Positions 1 through 7,878 of a stretch of DNA of 64,000 nt are shown piece after piece (position 1 is the stretch's first letter; the number at the start of each line of letters is the position of its first letter). The notes under the pieces are model-generated. The model was not told where the DNA came from. It searched no databases and worked only from the letters and a program-made list of their open reading frames with translations. The DNA lies in contig NZ_JAKWJU010000002.1 of assembly GCF_022524345.1 (NCBI RefSeq), forward strand, positions 2,790,001 to 2,854,000, in the 5' to 3' direction. The stretch comes from Streptomyces marispadix. Lineage in GTDB: Bacteria; Actinomycetota; Actinomycetes; Streptomycetales; Streptomycetaceae. Made by a program: the position numbers and the translations under genes.

Positions 1-99
1 CGACGGGCCGAGCGCACGAAGCGGCTGGCCGCGGCGGCGACGGCGACGCCACCGACGCGCTGGTTCCTCGACCAGCTCGCGGCGCTGCGGGAGGGTTGA
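1..99 (+). CDS. C-terminal fragment, possibly trehalose-6-phosphate synthase
   Basis: The frame is open from the window edge to a TGA at 97-99 and gives about 32 residues ending RWFLDQLAALREG. A basic helix followed by this kind of ending is plausible for a retaining trehalose-phosphate synthase (OtsA). The convergent neighbour encodes trehalose-phosphatase, the next enzyme in that pathway. Too little is visible to prove the family, so the call rests mostly on context. Confidence 0.4.
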   Translation, partial: RRAERTKRLAAAATATPPTRWFLDQLAALREG

Positions 100-153
100 C
101 GCCCGCCGGGCCGCCGGGCGCCGCACACTGACGCCGCGCGCTCGACCAGCCCG

Positions 154-999
154 TCACGCAAGCGAGTCGGCGAGCTGACCCAGCAGTCCCACGAGGCCCG
201 CGGGACCGTCGACGACGATGTCCGCGCGCTCGGCGATCTCCGGCACGGACTCGCCCGTGTCGCCTCCGCCGCTGCACACCAGCACTCCGGGCATGCCCTC
301 GCCGCGCAGCTTCTCCACGGCGGCGAACGCGGCGAGGTCCCCGAGGTCGTCGCCGCCGTAGAGCACCGCCTCCGCGCCGACTTCACGCAGGTGCGCGGTG
401 AGGGCGGCGCCCTTGTCGATGCCGGGTGCGCGCAACTCCAGGACCATGCGGCCCGGTTCGACCACGAGGCCGTGACGTTCGGCGAGGGCGTGCAGCGGGG
501 CGCGCAGCGCCTCGAAGGCGGCCTCGGGGTCTTCCGTACGCCGGGTGTGTACGGCCACGGCGCGGCCCTTGTCCTCGATCCACGTGCCGGGCATGGCGTT
601 CGACTCGTCCAGCAGGCGCGGGAGTTCGTCGCGTACGGCCGCTACGCCGGGAGGCGGCGGTGCCGCACTGAGCGTGCCCGTGGCGGCGTCCCAGCGCTCC
701 GCGCCGTAGGCACCGAGCACGGTGAGGTGTTCCAGGCCCTCGGCGCCCGCAAGCCCCCCGTAACGGACGGCGGCTTCGGCGGGCCGACCGGTGACCACTG
801 CCACCCCGCGAAGTCGTGGTGCGAGGCGGGAGAGGACGGGCACGGCTCCGGGGTGTGCGCGTGCGTCGGCCGGGTCGGCGACGATCGGGGCGAGGGTGCC
901 GTCGAAGTCGAGGGCCACGACGGCGAGTCGGGGCCGGGAGACGATCGCGGCGAGCCCTTCGCGGCCTTCGTCGGTACGGGGCGTCGGTAGCGAGGCCAT
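154..999 (-). CDS. otsB: trehalose-phosphatase
   Basis: A HAD-superfamily phosphatase of 281 aa that removes phosphate from trehalose-6-phosphate, the last step of OtsAB trehalose synthesis in the cytoplasm. Visible motifs: HAD motif I D31-F-D-G-T-L with nucleophile D31 and acid D33, motif II in VVTGRP near residue 70, and the C-terminal acidic motif GGDDLGDLAAF that binds Mg2+. Length fits the family. It converges with the partial gene at the window edge, which may be the partner synthase. The start at 999 is an ATG. Confidence 0.9.
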   Translation of the reverse strand: MASLPTPRTDEGREGLAAIVSRPRLAVVALDFDGTLAPIVADPADARAHPGAVPVLSRLAPRLRGVAVVTGRPAEAAVRYGGLAGAEGLEHLTVLGAYGAERWDAATGTLSAAPPPPGVAAVRDELPRLLDESNAMPGTWIEDKGRAVAVHTRRTEDPEAAFEALRAPLHALAERHGLVVEPGRMVLELRAPGIDKGAALTAHLREVGAEAVLYGGDDLGDLAAFAAVEKLRGEGMPGVLVCSGGGDTGESVPEIAERADIVVDGPAGLVGLLGQLADSLA

Positions 1000-1159
1000 G
1001 GCGCGACCTTACCCGCCCGGGGAGGGCGCTTCGCGTGGCTCCGTGCGCTCCTCGACGGCCGAGTCCTCCACGGCCGAGTCGCCGTCGGTAGACGAGGACC
1101 GCGCCGTCGTCGGTGCGGGCGGCGCTGCGGCTCGGGGACCGGGGCTGCGGGCCCCCGGG

Positions 1160-1456
1160 TCAGCGGCGGGCCCGCTGGGCGTCGCGGCGGCGGCGCAGCC
1201 GGTTGACGGTCACCGGGTCGTGCTCGATGGCGCGCGGATCGTCCAGGAGGGCGTTGAGCAGTTGGTAGTAGCGGGTGGGCGACATGTCCAACTGCTCGCG
1301 TATGGCGCGTTCTTTCATGCCGGGGCCCGGCCAGCCGCGCCGTTCCACGGCGAGTACGGACAGGTCGCGCTCGGAGAGCCCGGACGGCGACCGGTCCTGG
1401 TCCTCGGGAGCTTCGCTCTCCGGGGGCTGCTGCTCGCCCCCCTGCCCTTCGCTCAT
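1160..1456 (-). CDS. DUF3263 family small helix-turn-helix-like protein
   Basis: A 98-aa protein. After an acidic, disordered N-terminus of about 30 residues comes the conserved DUF3263 core (LSERDLSVLAVERRGWPG, then MKERAIREQLDMSPTRYYQLLN), which looks like a sigma-region-4-type helix-turn-helix. The C-terminus is a basic tail (LRRRRDAQRARR). The family is conserved in actinobacteria next to trehalose genes. A DNA-binding role is likely but inferred; no target is visible. Confidence 0.8.
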   Translation of the reverse strand: MSEGQGGEQQPPESEAPEDQDRSPSGLSERDLSVLAVERRGWPGPGMKERAIREQLDMSPTRYYQLLNALLDDPRAIEHDPVTVNRLRRRRDAQRARR

Positions 1457-1508
1457 GCCTCCAACCTAACGCCGTGCTCTCCCCCGGCACATCGTCCGGG
1501 CCTGCCGC

Positions 1509-2795
1509 TCAGCTCTCCCGTACGGCGTAGTCCTCCGCCTCCGCACGCCGCTGGAGGGCGCTGAGCACCTTCACCGGATCGGCGTCCGCGGCGACGGCCT
1601 TGCCGATGCCGCGCTTGATGTCGCCGCTCACCTTCGCCCACGAGACCTTGCCCACCGGGTAGAACTCGGCGCTCAGCAGCTCCTGTTGGAAGCGGCGCAG
1701 CGGCTTGTGCCCCGCGCGCTCGCGCATACGGTCGTTCGCGGAGGTCGTCACGGGGAGCAGGTCGTAGCGGTCGGCGAAGTCGTAGTGGTTCTCCTCGCTG
1801 AAGACGAAGTCCAGGAAGCGGCCCACGTCTTGGCGTCTGCCGTTCTCCTTGAACGCCATCACCCAGTCCGCGACGCCGAGCGTCGCGCCCGAGGGCCCTT
1901 CCGCGCCGGGCGGCACCGCCGTGCCGTACTTCACGCCCCGGCGCCTGGTCTCCCTCAGCAGCGTCGGATGGCCGTTGAGCATGCCGACCTCGCCGCGGGT
2001 GAAGGCGGCGAAGAGTTCACGGCGGTCGGTGCCGCCCGGGTCGGGGTTGGTGAGCTTCGGCCCTACGAGGCTGTCACGCAGCCAGTTGAAGGTCTTGATG
2101 TTCGCGGCGGCGTCGATCGTGTAGTTGCCGACCTTGTCGGTGAAGGCACCGCCGCCGCTGAGCATCCACATCATCGCCTCGGCGGGCGCCTCCTCGGCGC
2201 CGAGCGGCAGCCCGTACGGGATCTTCACGCCCGCCGCCTTCAACTTGGCGGCGGCTCGGGCGAGTTGGTTCCAGGTCCTGGGCGGCGAGTCCGGGTCGAG
2301 GCCGGCCTTCACAAAGAGGGTCCTGTTGTAGAAGAGCAGACGGGTGCTGGCGACGAACGGCATCCCGTACTGCACCCGGCGCACCTCGCCGGCCTCCGCG
2401 AGCGCGGGCAGGAAGTCGGCCTGCACGGGTATCGAGAGCACCTCGCCTGCGCTGTAGAGCCTGCGCTGCGCGGCGAAGTCGGCGTAGGCGCCTATCTGCG
2501 CGATGTCCGGCGGGCGGCCCGCCGCGACCATCGCGGCGACCCTCTTGTCGACGTCCTTCCAGCCGTGCACCTCGACTTCGACGGCGATGCCGGGATGCCG
2601 GTGGCGGAAACGGCGTACGAGGGCGTCCCAGTAGCCCTGCGAGCCGTCGCCCTGGCCTGGTTCGCCGTAGTCGGCCGCGACGACCTTGAGGGCACTGCTC
2701 TGCGTGCCCGCGTCGGAACCGCAGCCGGCGGTGAGGGCAGCACCGGCCGCCGCCCCTGTCGCCGCCGCCAGACCGAGGAACCTGCGACGTTCCAC
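1509..2795 (-). CDS. ABC transporter sugar-binding lipoprotein
   Basis: A 428-aa extracellular solute-binding protein (family 1). It begins MERRRFLGLAAATG, a short signal with a twin-arginine flavour, and ends in the lipobox LTAGC, so the mature protein should be a lipid-anchored receptor. The rest has the usual family 1 pattern (YWDALVRRFRHRHPGI, then PPDIAQIGAY). No permease or ATPase lies beside it, so it may rely on the shared ATPase MsiK encoded at 50.5 kb and on permeases elsewhere. It diverges from nagK, so an amino-sugar substrate is possible, but this is inference. The GTG start has a GAGGGG about 8 nt upstream. Confidence 0.85.
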   Translation of the reverse strand: MERRRFLGLAAATGAAAGAALTAGCGSDAGTQSSALKVVAADYGEPGQGDGSQGYWDALVRRFRHRHPGIAVEVEVHGWKDVDKRVAAMVAAGRPPDIAQIGAYADFAAQRRLYSAGEVLSIPVQADFLPALAEAGEVRRVQYGMPFVASTRLLFYNRTLFVKAGLDPDSPPRTWNQLARAAAKLKAAGVKIPYGLPLGAEEAPAEAMMWMLSGGGAFTDKVGNYTIDAAANIKTFNWLRDSLVGPKLTNPDPGGTDRRELFAAFTRGEVGMLNGHPTLLRETRRRGVKYGTAVPPGAEGPSGATLGVADWVMAFKENGRRQDVGRFLDFVFSEENHYDFADRYDLLPVTTSANDRMRERAGHKPLRRFQQELLSAEFYPVGKVSWAKVSGDIKRGIGKAVAADADPVKVLSALQRRAEAEDYAVRES

Positions 2796-3145
2796 AGCAA
2801 CTACCCCTCAACTGTGCACGGCGCATGGGCGTGCCGTGCTCCCTCCCACCCCCCGCATCCGGCACCCGGCCGGACGTGTACAGGACAGGAGTGTCCACGG
2901 ACACCCGCCGAAGGTCTACACCAGAAGCCATATCACTTTCGCAACAACCCCTCCCGTTTCATCCGGTACATGTGCCGAAGAGTGCGGACGCGGCAGATCT
3001 CCCCGACAGATACGGGCACTTCGGGCTTCCCGCGCCGCCGCGGCGCCCGCTCGCAGCCCGCCCGGCACAAGCCCGGCCTCGGGAAACTCGAAGAGATGGC
3101 CGAAGTGGACTAGACCTGTTGGGGGTCTCGCGGGAGACTGAGCAC
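2796..3145. promoter_or_regulatory. divergent promoter region, lipoprotein / nagK
   Basis: No gene fits in this 350-nt gap. It holds a 6+6 palindrome GTGTCC-AC-GGACAC at 2891-2904 and, at 2913-2922, GGTCTACACC, one base off the DasR core GGTCTAGACC but with poor flanks. A better DasR-like site lies at 3104-3119 and is listed separately. These are plausible operators for the divergent sugar-binding gene, but individually weak. Confidence 0.4.
3104..3119. promoter_or_regulatory. DasR-responsive element (dre) upstream of nagK
   Basis: AGTGGACTAGACCTGT matches the DasR palindrome AGTGGTCTAGACCACT at 13 of 16 positions, with the centre CTAGACC intact. It lies 26 nt before the nagK start. DasR is the GntR-family repressor of GlcNAc genes in Streptomyces, released by glucosamine-6-phosphate, and nagKA is a known target. 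Site and genes support each other. Confidence 0.75.
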
Positions 3146-4108
3146 GTGAGCACGAGTTCCCGGAAACCGGAGTACGTCGTCGCCCTCGACGTGGGCGGCA
3201 CCGGCATGAAGGCCGCGCTCGTCGGCGCCGACGGCGACGGCGATCTGCTCTACGAGGCGCGCCGCGAGACCCGCCGGGAGAGAGGGCCGGACGCCGTCGT
3301 CGCCCAAATCGCCGACTTCGCCGAGGAGTTGAGCACCCACGGGGCCGAACGGTTCGGCCGCGGGCCGCTCGCCGCCGGCATCGCCGTACCTGGCGTACTC
3401 GATCAGTCCTCCGGCACCGCCGTCTACTCCGCCAACCTCGGCTGGCGCGACGTACCGCTGCGTGCGCTGCTGGCCGAGCGCCTCGGCGGTGTACCCGTGG
3501 CGCTCGGGCACGACGTACGTACGGGCGGGCTCGCCGAGGGGCGCGTCGGCGCGGGCAGAGGGGTTGACCGGTTCTTCTTCGTCGCGCTGGGCACCGGGAT
3601 CGCGGGAGCCATCGGGATCGACGGCACGGTCGAGCCGGGGGCGCACGGCGGCGCGGGCGAGATCGGCCACATCGTGGTGCGGCCCGACGGGCCACGGTGC
3701 GGATGCGGGCAGCACGGCTGTCTTGAGGCACTCGCGTCGGCGTCCGCGGTGGGACGCGCGTGGGCCGCCGCGAGCGGCGACGCCTCGGCCACGGCCGCCG
3801 ATGCCGCGAGGGCCGTCGAATCCGGGGACGAGAGGGCGATCGCCGTGTGGCGCGACGCGGTCGACGCGCTCGCCGCGGGCCTCGTCACGGCCGTCACGCT
3901 TCTCGACCCGCGCACGGTGATCGTCGGCGGCGGCCTCGCCGAGGCCGGAGACATCCTCTTCGAACCGCTGCGGGAGGCGGTGCGCGCACGCGTCACCTTT
4001 CAGCAGCTCCCCACGATCGTCCCGGCGGCGCTGGGGGACGCCGCGGGCTGCCTGGGCGCGGGACTTCTCGCCCGGGACCTACTCTCCGCGGAGGTTGCGA
4101 GCCGATGA
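3146..4108 (+). CDS. nagK: ROK-family sugar kinase, probably N-acetylglucosamine kinase
   Basis: A 320-aa ROK kinase. The phosphate motif is D15-VGGT, and the ROK zinc motif reads CGCGQHGCLEAL near residue 190. HGGAGEIGH before it and the GGGLAEAG motif near the C-terminus also fit. The frame is open further upstream, but GTG at 3146 is chosen because the kinase fold starts right after it and GGGAGA precedes it. It overlaps nagA by ATGA, so the two are translationally coupled. The dre site and the nagA partner favour GlcNAc as substrate over glucose; this is inference from context. Confidence 0.85.
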   Translation: MSTSSRKPEYVVALDVGGTGMKAALVGADGDGDLLYEARRETRRERGPDAVVAQIADFAEELSTHGAERFGRGPLAAGIAVPGVLDQSSGTAVYSANLGWRDVPLRALLAERLGGVPVALGHDVRTGGLAEGRVGAGRGVDRFFFVALGTGIAGAIGIDGTVEPGAHGGAGEIGHIVVRPDGPRCGCGQHGCLEALASASAVGRAWAAASGDASATAADAARAVESGDERAIAVWRDAVDALAAGLVTAVTLLDPRTVIVGGGLAEAGDILFEPLREAVRARVTFQQLPTIVPAALGDAAGCLGAGLLARDLLSAEVASR

Positions 4109-5403
4109 TCCCGACGAGCCCGACTGCCCCGACCGCGTCGACCGGCCCGGAGCGCGGGCGCACCGTGCTGACCGGTGCCCGCGTCGTGCTGCCGGACGGC
4201 GTGGCGCAGAACGCCGTACTGACCGTCGAGGGAAAGCTGATCGCCGGGACCGTACGAGAGGGAAGCGACGGCAGCGACGGGCGCGACGGGAGCGGGGAGC
4301 CCGACGCGAGCGGTGAACGTACCGGCTCCCGCGAACACGCGCGGACCCAAGTGCCCACGTCCGCAGGCGCGGAGAGCGTCCTCGACCTGAGCGGCCACTG
4401 GATCGTCCCGGGGTTCGTGGACATGCATGTGCACGGCGGCGGCGGTGCCTCCTTCTCCGCGGGCACGGCCGAGGAGGCGCTGCGGGTCGTCGCCACCCAC
4501 AGGCGGCACGGCACGACCACCATGGTCGCCTCGACGGTCACGGGCGAACTGAGCGATCTGGCCCAACAGGCGGGCGCGCTCAGCGAGTTGGCCGAGCAGG
4601 GCGATCTGGCGGGCATTCACTTCGAGGGGCCGTTCATCTCGGCCGCGCGCTGCGGCGCACACGACCCCGCGCTGCTGCGCGACCCCGATCCGACGGAGGT
4701 GCGCAAGCTCGTCGACGCCGCACGCGGAACGGCGAGGATGATGACCCTCGCGCCCGAACTCCCGGGCGGCCTCGACTCGGTGAGGATGCTCGCGGACAGC
4801 GGCGTGATCGCCGCCGTCGGCCACACCGACTCGACGTACGAGGCGACGGCCGAGGCCGTGGAGGCGGGCGCGACCGTCGCCACCCATCTGTTCAACGCGA
4901 TGCCCGGCCTGGGCCACCGCGCTCCCGGGCCCGTGGCCGCGCTGCTGGAGGACGAGCGGATCACCGTCGAGCTGATCAACGACGGCGTCCATCTCCACCC
5001 CGCCGTGGTCGAGTTGGCCTTCCACCGCGCGGGCGCGGGGCGGGTCGCCTTCATCACCGACGCGATGGGCGCGGCGGGCATGGGCGACGGGCGCTATCCG
5101 CTGGGCCCGCTGGAGGTGGAGGTACGGGACGGCGTCGCCCGGCTGACCGAGGGCGGCTCGATCGCCGGCTCGACGCTCACGCTCGACGAGGCGTTCCGGC
5201 GCGCCGTCACCGTCGACGGCATCGCGGTGGAGGACGCCGTGCGCGCCCTTTCGGCCAATCCCGCGCGGCTGCTCGGAGTCTGCGACCGTACGGGCTCGCT
5301 GGAGCCGGGGAAGTACGCCGACCTGGTGGTGCTGGACGCGGCGTTCGAGGTGAAGGGCGTGATGCGGCGCGGCGCTTGGGAGGTACGGCCTGACGCGGGG
5401 TGA
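4105..5403 (+). CDS. nagA: N-acetylglucosamine-6-phosphate deacetylase
   Basis: A 432-aa amidohydrolase that converts GlcNAc-6-P to glucosamine-6-P plus acetate. Metal and catalytic motifs: VDMHVHGGGG (HxH) near residue 105, HFEGPFIS with the metal-ligand Glu, GHTDST, THLFNAMPG, and the catalytic Asp in FITDAMGAAG. The start is the ATG overlapping the nagK stop. An odd Gly/Ser/Asp/Arg-rich insert of about 35 residues lies near residues 52-88, between the N-terminal beta-sandwich strands; most NagA proteins lack it. The enzyme still looks complete. Confidence 0.92.
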   Translation: MIPTSPTAPTASTGPERGRTVLTGARVVLPDGVAQNAVLTVEGKLIAGTVREGSDGSDGRDGSGEPDASGERTGSREHARTQVPTSAGAESVLDLSGHWIVPGFVDMHVHGGGGASFSAGTAEEALRVVATHRRHGTTTMVASTVTGELSDLAQQAGALSELAEQGDLAGIHFEGPFISAARCGAHDPALLRDPDPTEVRKLVDAARGTARMMTLAPELPGGLDSVRMLADSGVIAAVGHTDSTYEATAEAVEAGATVATHLFNAMPGLGHRAPGPVAALLEDERITVELINDGVHLHPAVVELAFHRAGAGRVAFITDAMGAAGMGDGRYPLGPLEVEVRDGVARLTEGGSIAGSTLTLDEAFRRAVTVDGIAVEDAVRALSANPARLLGVCDRTGSLEPGKYADLVVLDAAFEVKGVMRRGAWEVRPDAG

Positions 5404-5573
5404 GCGGTGCGGTCTGACGTGGGGTGACCACCGGTACGTACGACGCGGCGTCACCCGGCGGCCGACCGGCCGGTAGGGGTCGCGACCTCGAAGATCAAAT
5501 GGCATGATCCCTCGGGCGGTTGTCCCCACACGCGTCTACGCGCGTCCGCCCCGTCCCCCTGGAGTGGTCCCCC

Positions 5574-6672
5574 GTGATCCTGACGGTCACGCTCAACACC
5601 GCCCTCGACCTGACCTATCGGGTGCCCCGCCTCGACGTGCACGGCTCGCACCAGGTGCGCGAGGTCGTGCAACGTCCGGGCGGCAAGGGACTCAACGTGG
5701 CACGCGTGCTCGCCGCGATCGGCCACGGCACGGTCGTGACGGGCTTCGCCGGCGGCCTTACGGGCAAGGAGCTTCGCGAACTGCTCGCCGGGGAACGGCA
5801 CATCACCGACGAACTCGTCCCTACGCAGGGCAGTACGAGGCGCACGATCGGCGTCGTCGACGAGGCAGGCGGAGGCGCCACGCTCTTCAACGAGCCGGGC
5901 CCGCACATCTCGCCGGAGGAGTGGGCCGCGTTTCAGGAGACGTACGCACGGCTGCTGCGCGAGGGCACGGGCGGCGGGGACGGCGACCGTGGACCCGACG
6001 GCGGCAGACGCGACGGCGACGGCAGACGCGGCGGCACGGGAGATTCGGGTCCGGGCGGCAACGGCACCGGCACCGGCAAGAGCGGCACGGGCAAGAGCGA
6101 CGGCGGCTCCCGCGGCACCGGCACCGTCGAGGCCGTGGCGCTCTGCGGGAGCCTCCCGCCCGGGGTGCCCGTCGGCGCGTACGCACAACTGACCCGTGAG
6201 GCGCACGCCGCCGGCGTGGCCCGTAGTGCTGGACACCAGCGGCGAACCGCTGCGCCGCGGCCTCGCCGCACGCCCCGACCTCGTCAAGCCCAACGCGGGG
6301 GAACTCGCGGGGATCACCGGCACCACCGAGCCGCTGCGTGCGGCCCGCGCCGCCCAGCGCCGCGGAGCACACGCGGTCGCCGCGTCGCTGGGACCGGACG
6401 GCATGCTGCTGGTGACCGAGGACGGCACATGGCAGGCGGGCCCGCCCCGCTCGCTCACGGGCAACCCCACGGGGGCGGGCGACTCCGCGGTCGCGGGGCT
6501 GCTGTCCGGACTGGTCGAGGGCCTGCCCTGGCCGGAACGGCTGGCGCGGGCGGTGGCGCTGTCGGCCGCGACCGTACGGGCGCCCACGGCCGGGGAGTTC
6601 GACGAGGAGGTCCACGCGGATCTGCTGTCGCGGGTGACCGTCGAGGAGGGCGGCGAGCCCGCCGTCGACTGA
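5574..6672 (+). pseudogene. frameshifted PfkB-family sugar kinase (1-phosphofructokinase-like)
   Basis: The first part starts at GTG 5574 after GGAG and gives VILTVTLNTALDLTYRV and RPGGKGLNVARVLAAIG, the N-terminus of 1-phosphofructokinase/tagatose-6-phosphate kinases. The second part, in the +1 frame, gives VVLDTSGEPL, KPNAGELAGITG and the catalytic NPTGAGDSAVAGLLSG to the stop at 6672. The frames join at GTGGCCC (6216-6222), where one extra G shifts the expected ...HAAGVPVVLD. A Gly/Asp/Arg/Ser-rich insert of about 55 residues (about 129-184) sits mid-domain. It may be a dead gene or a one-base sequencing error; apart from the shift all motifs survive. It lies downstream of nagKA. Confidence 0.8.
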
Positions 6673-6752
6673 GCCCGCGCCGCCCTCGCCGTCCCCGCTA
6701 CGGAAAGCGGGGGCTTGGACTCGGCCCGGAGCGGCGCCCGCCCCTCACGGCG

Positions 6753-7715
6753 TCAGCGGAGCTTGCCCGCCTTCAGCCAGACCTGGTCGAGGTTGAACTC
6801 GCACTTGTTGCCCTCTTCGCAGGAGATCTTGAAGGTGTTGGTCCCCTGCTTCAGATCGACATAGGCGTACGTCCGCGTCCAGCCCTTCTCCCAGTCGCCC
6901 TCCTCGGCATTGCCGAAGTTGGACATGTTCAGCGGCTGCGTCTGCGGCTGCCCGTTGACCGAGAGGGTCCCGTTCGCGTCCTTGCCAGGTACGCCGTAGC
7001 GCACGTAGAGGGTGTAGAGGCCCGCCTTCGGCACGTTGCCCGTCGTCCAAGTCGCGGACGCGCCGGTCGCGTTCATCGAGCCCACGTACGAGCCGTCGCT
7101 GCTCTCCGCCCCCGGGACGTCGCTCGCCGCCGCCGCGCCGCCCGCGAGCTGGAACTTGGCGGCGTCCTGCTTCTTGCCGATCTGCTTGCCCTTGGGCAGC
7201 TTGCCGCTGGGCTTCTGCTGCCCGCTCTTGCCGCCGTCGGCACCGGCAGCGGCGGCACCGCCGTTGTGGGCCTGATTCTTGCCGCCGGAGTTGAAGTAGA
7301 TCGCCGCGCCTATGCCGATGACGACGGCGGCCACCACGGCCAGCGCACCGATCAGCAGGCCGTTGCGGCTGCGCGGCCCGCCGTGTCCGCTGCCGCCGTG
7401 GCCGTGGCCGTGGCCGTTGCCGCCGGGAGGCGGCGGCGTGGCCGCGCGTCCGCCGGGCATCGTCTCCGGTGCGGCGTAGTGCGCGTTGGGCTGCTGCCCG
7501 TAGGCCGCGGTCTGCTGGGTGCCGGGCCCGCCTGAGTACTGCCCGCCGTAGCCGCCGTACTGGCGCTCACCGACGGCGCGGACCTGGTTGAACGAGCGCC
7601 TGGGGGTACCGGCCTGCGGCGCGGGAGAGCCGTCGCCGCCCTCCTGGCGGTAGAGGTAGCCGAAAGGGTCGTCGCCTTCCGGCGTCGCACCGGTGCCGTC
7701 GTTCTCGGCGGTCAT
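6753..7715 (-). CDS. membrane-anchored protein with C-terminal carbohydrate-binding (CBM35/6-like) domain
   Basis: A 320-aa protein. The first 120 residues are Gly/Pro/Gln-rich and disordered (cytoplasmic side). One membrane helix follows (GLLIGALAVVAAVVIGIGAA, about 133-155), then a Gly/Lys-rich linker. The last 130 residues have the jelly-roll pattern of CBM35/CBM6 modules (YTLYVRYGVPG, TYAYVDLKQGTNTFKI, FNLDQVWLKAG). It probably binds a polysaccharide outside the cell. No catalytic domain is present. Confidence 0.75.
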   Translation of the reverse strand: MTAENDGTGATPEGDDPFGYLYRQEGGDGSPAPQAGTPRRSFNQVRAVGERQYGGYGGQYSGGPGTQQTAAYGQQPNAHYAAPETMPGGRAATPPPPGGNGHGHGHGGSGHGGPRSRNGLLIGALAVVAAVVIGIGAAIYFNSGGKNQAHNGGAAAAGADGGKSGQQKPSGKLPKGKQIGKKQDAAKFQLAGGAAAASDVPGAESSDGSYVGSMNATGASATWTTGNVPKAGLYTLYVRYGVPGKDANGTLSVNGQPQTQPLNMSNFGNAEEGDWEKGWTRTYAYVDLKQGTNTFKISCEEGNKCEFNLDQVWLKAGKLR

Positions 7716-7878
7716 CCCCTGTCACTCCCAACTGCGTCACGTATCCGGCCGAGCCTACCTCTCCGGGGTGAGGGCTACGCCAACGCTGAATGATCGCGCA
7801 ATGACCGGCAGGGGTGCCGTGAGCGCCTCACGGCCCTCCCGTCCGCCGACGTCCCCGGCGTCTGCCGGCCCCCGTCGG

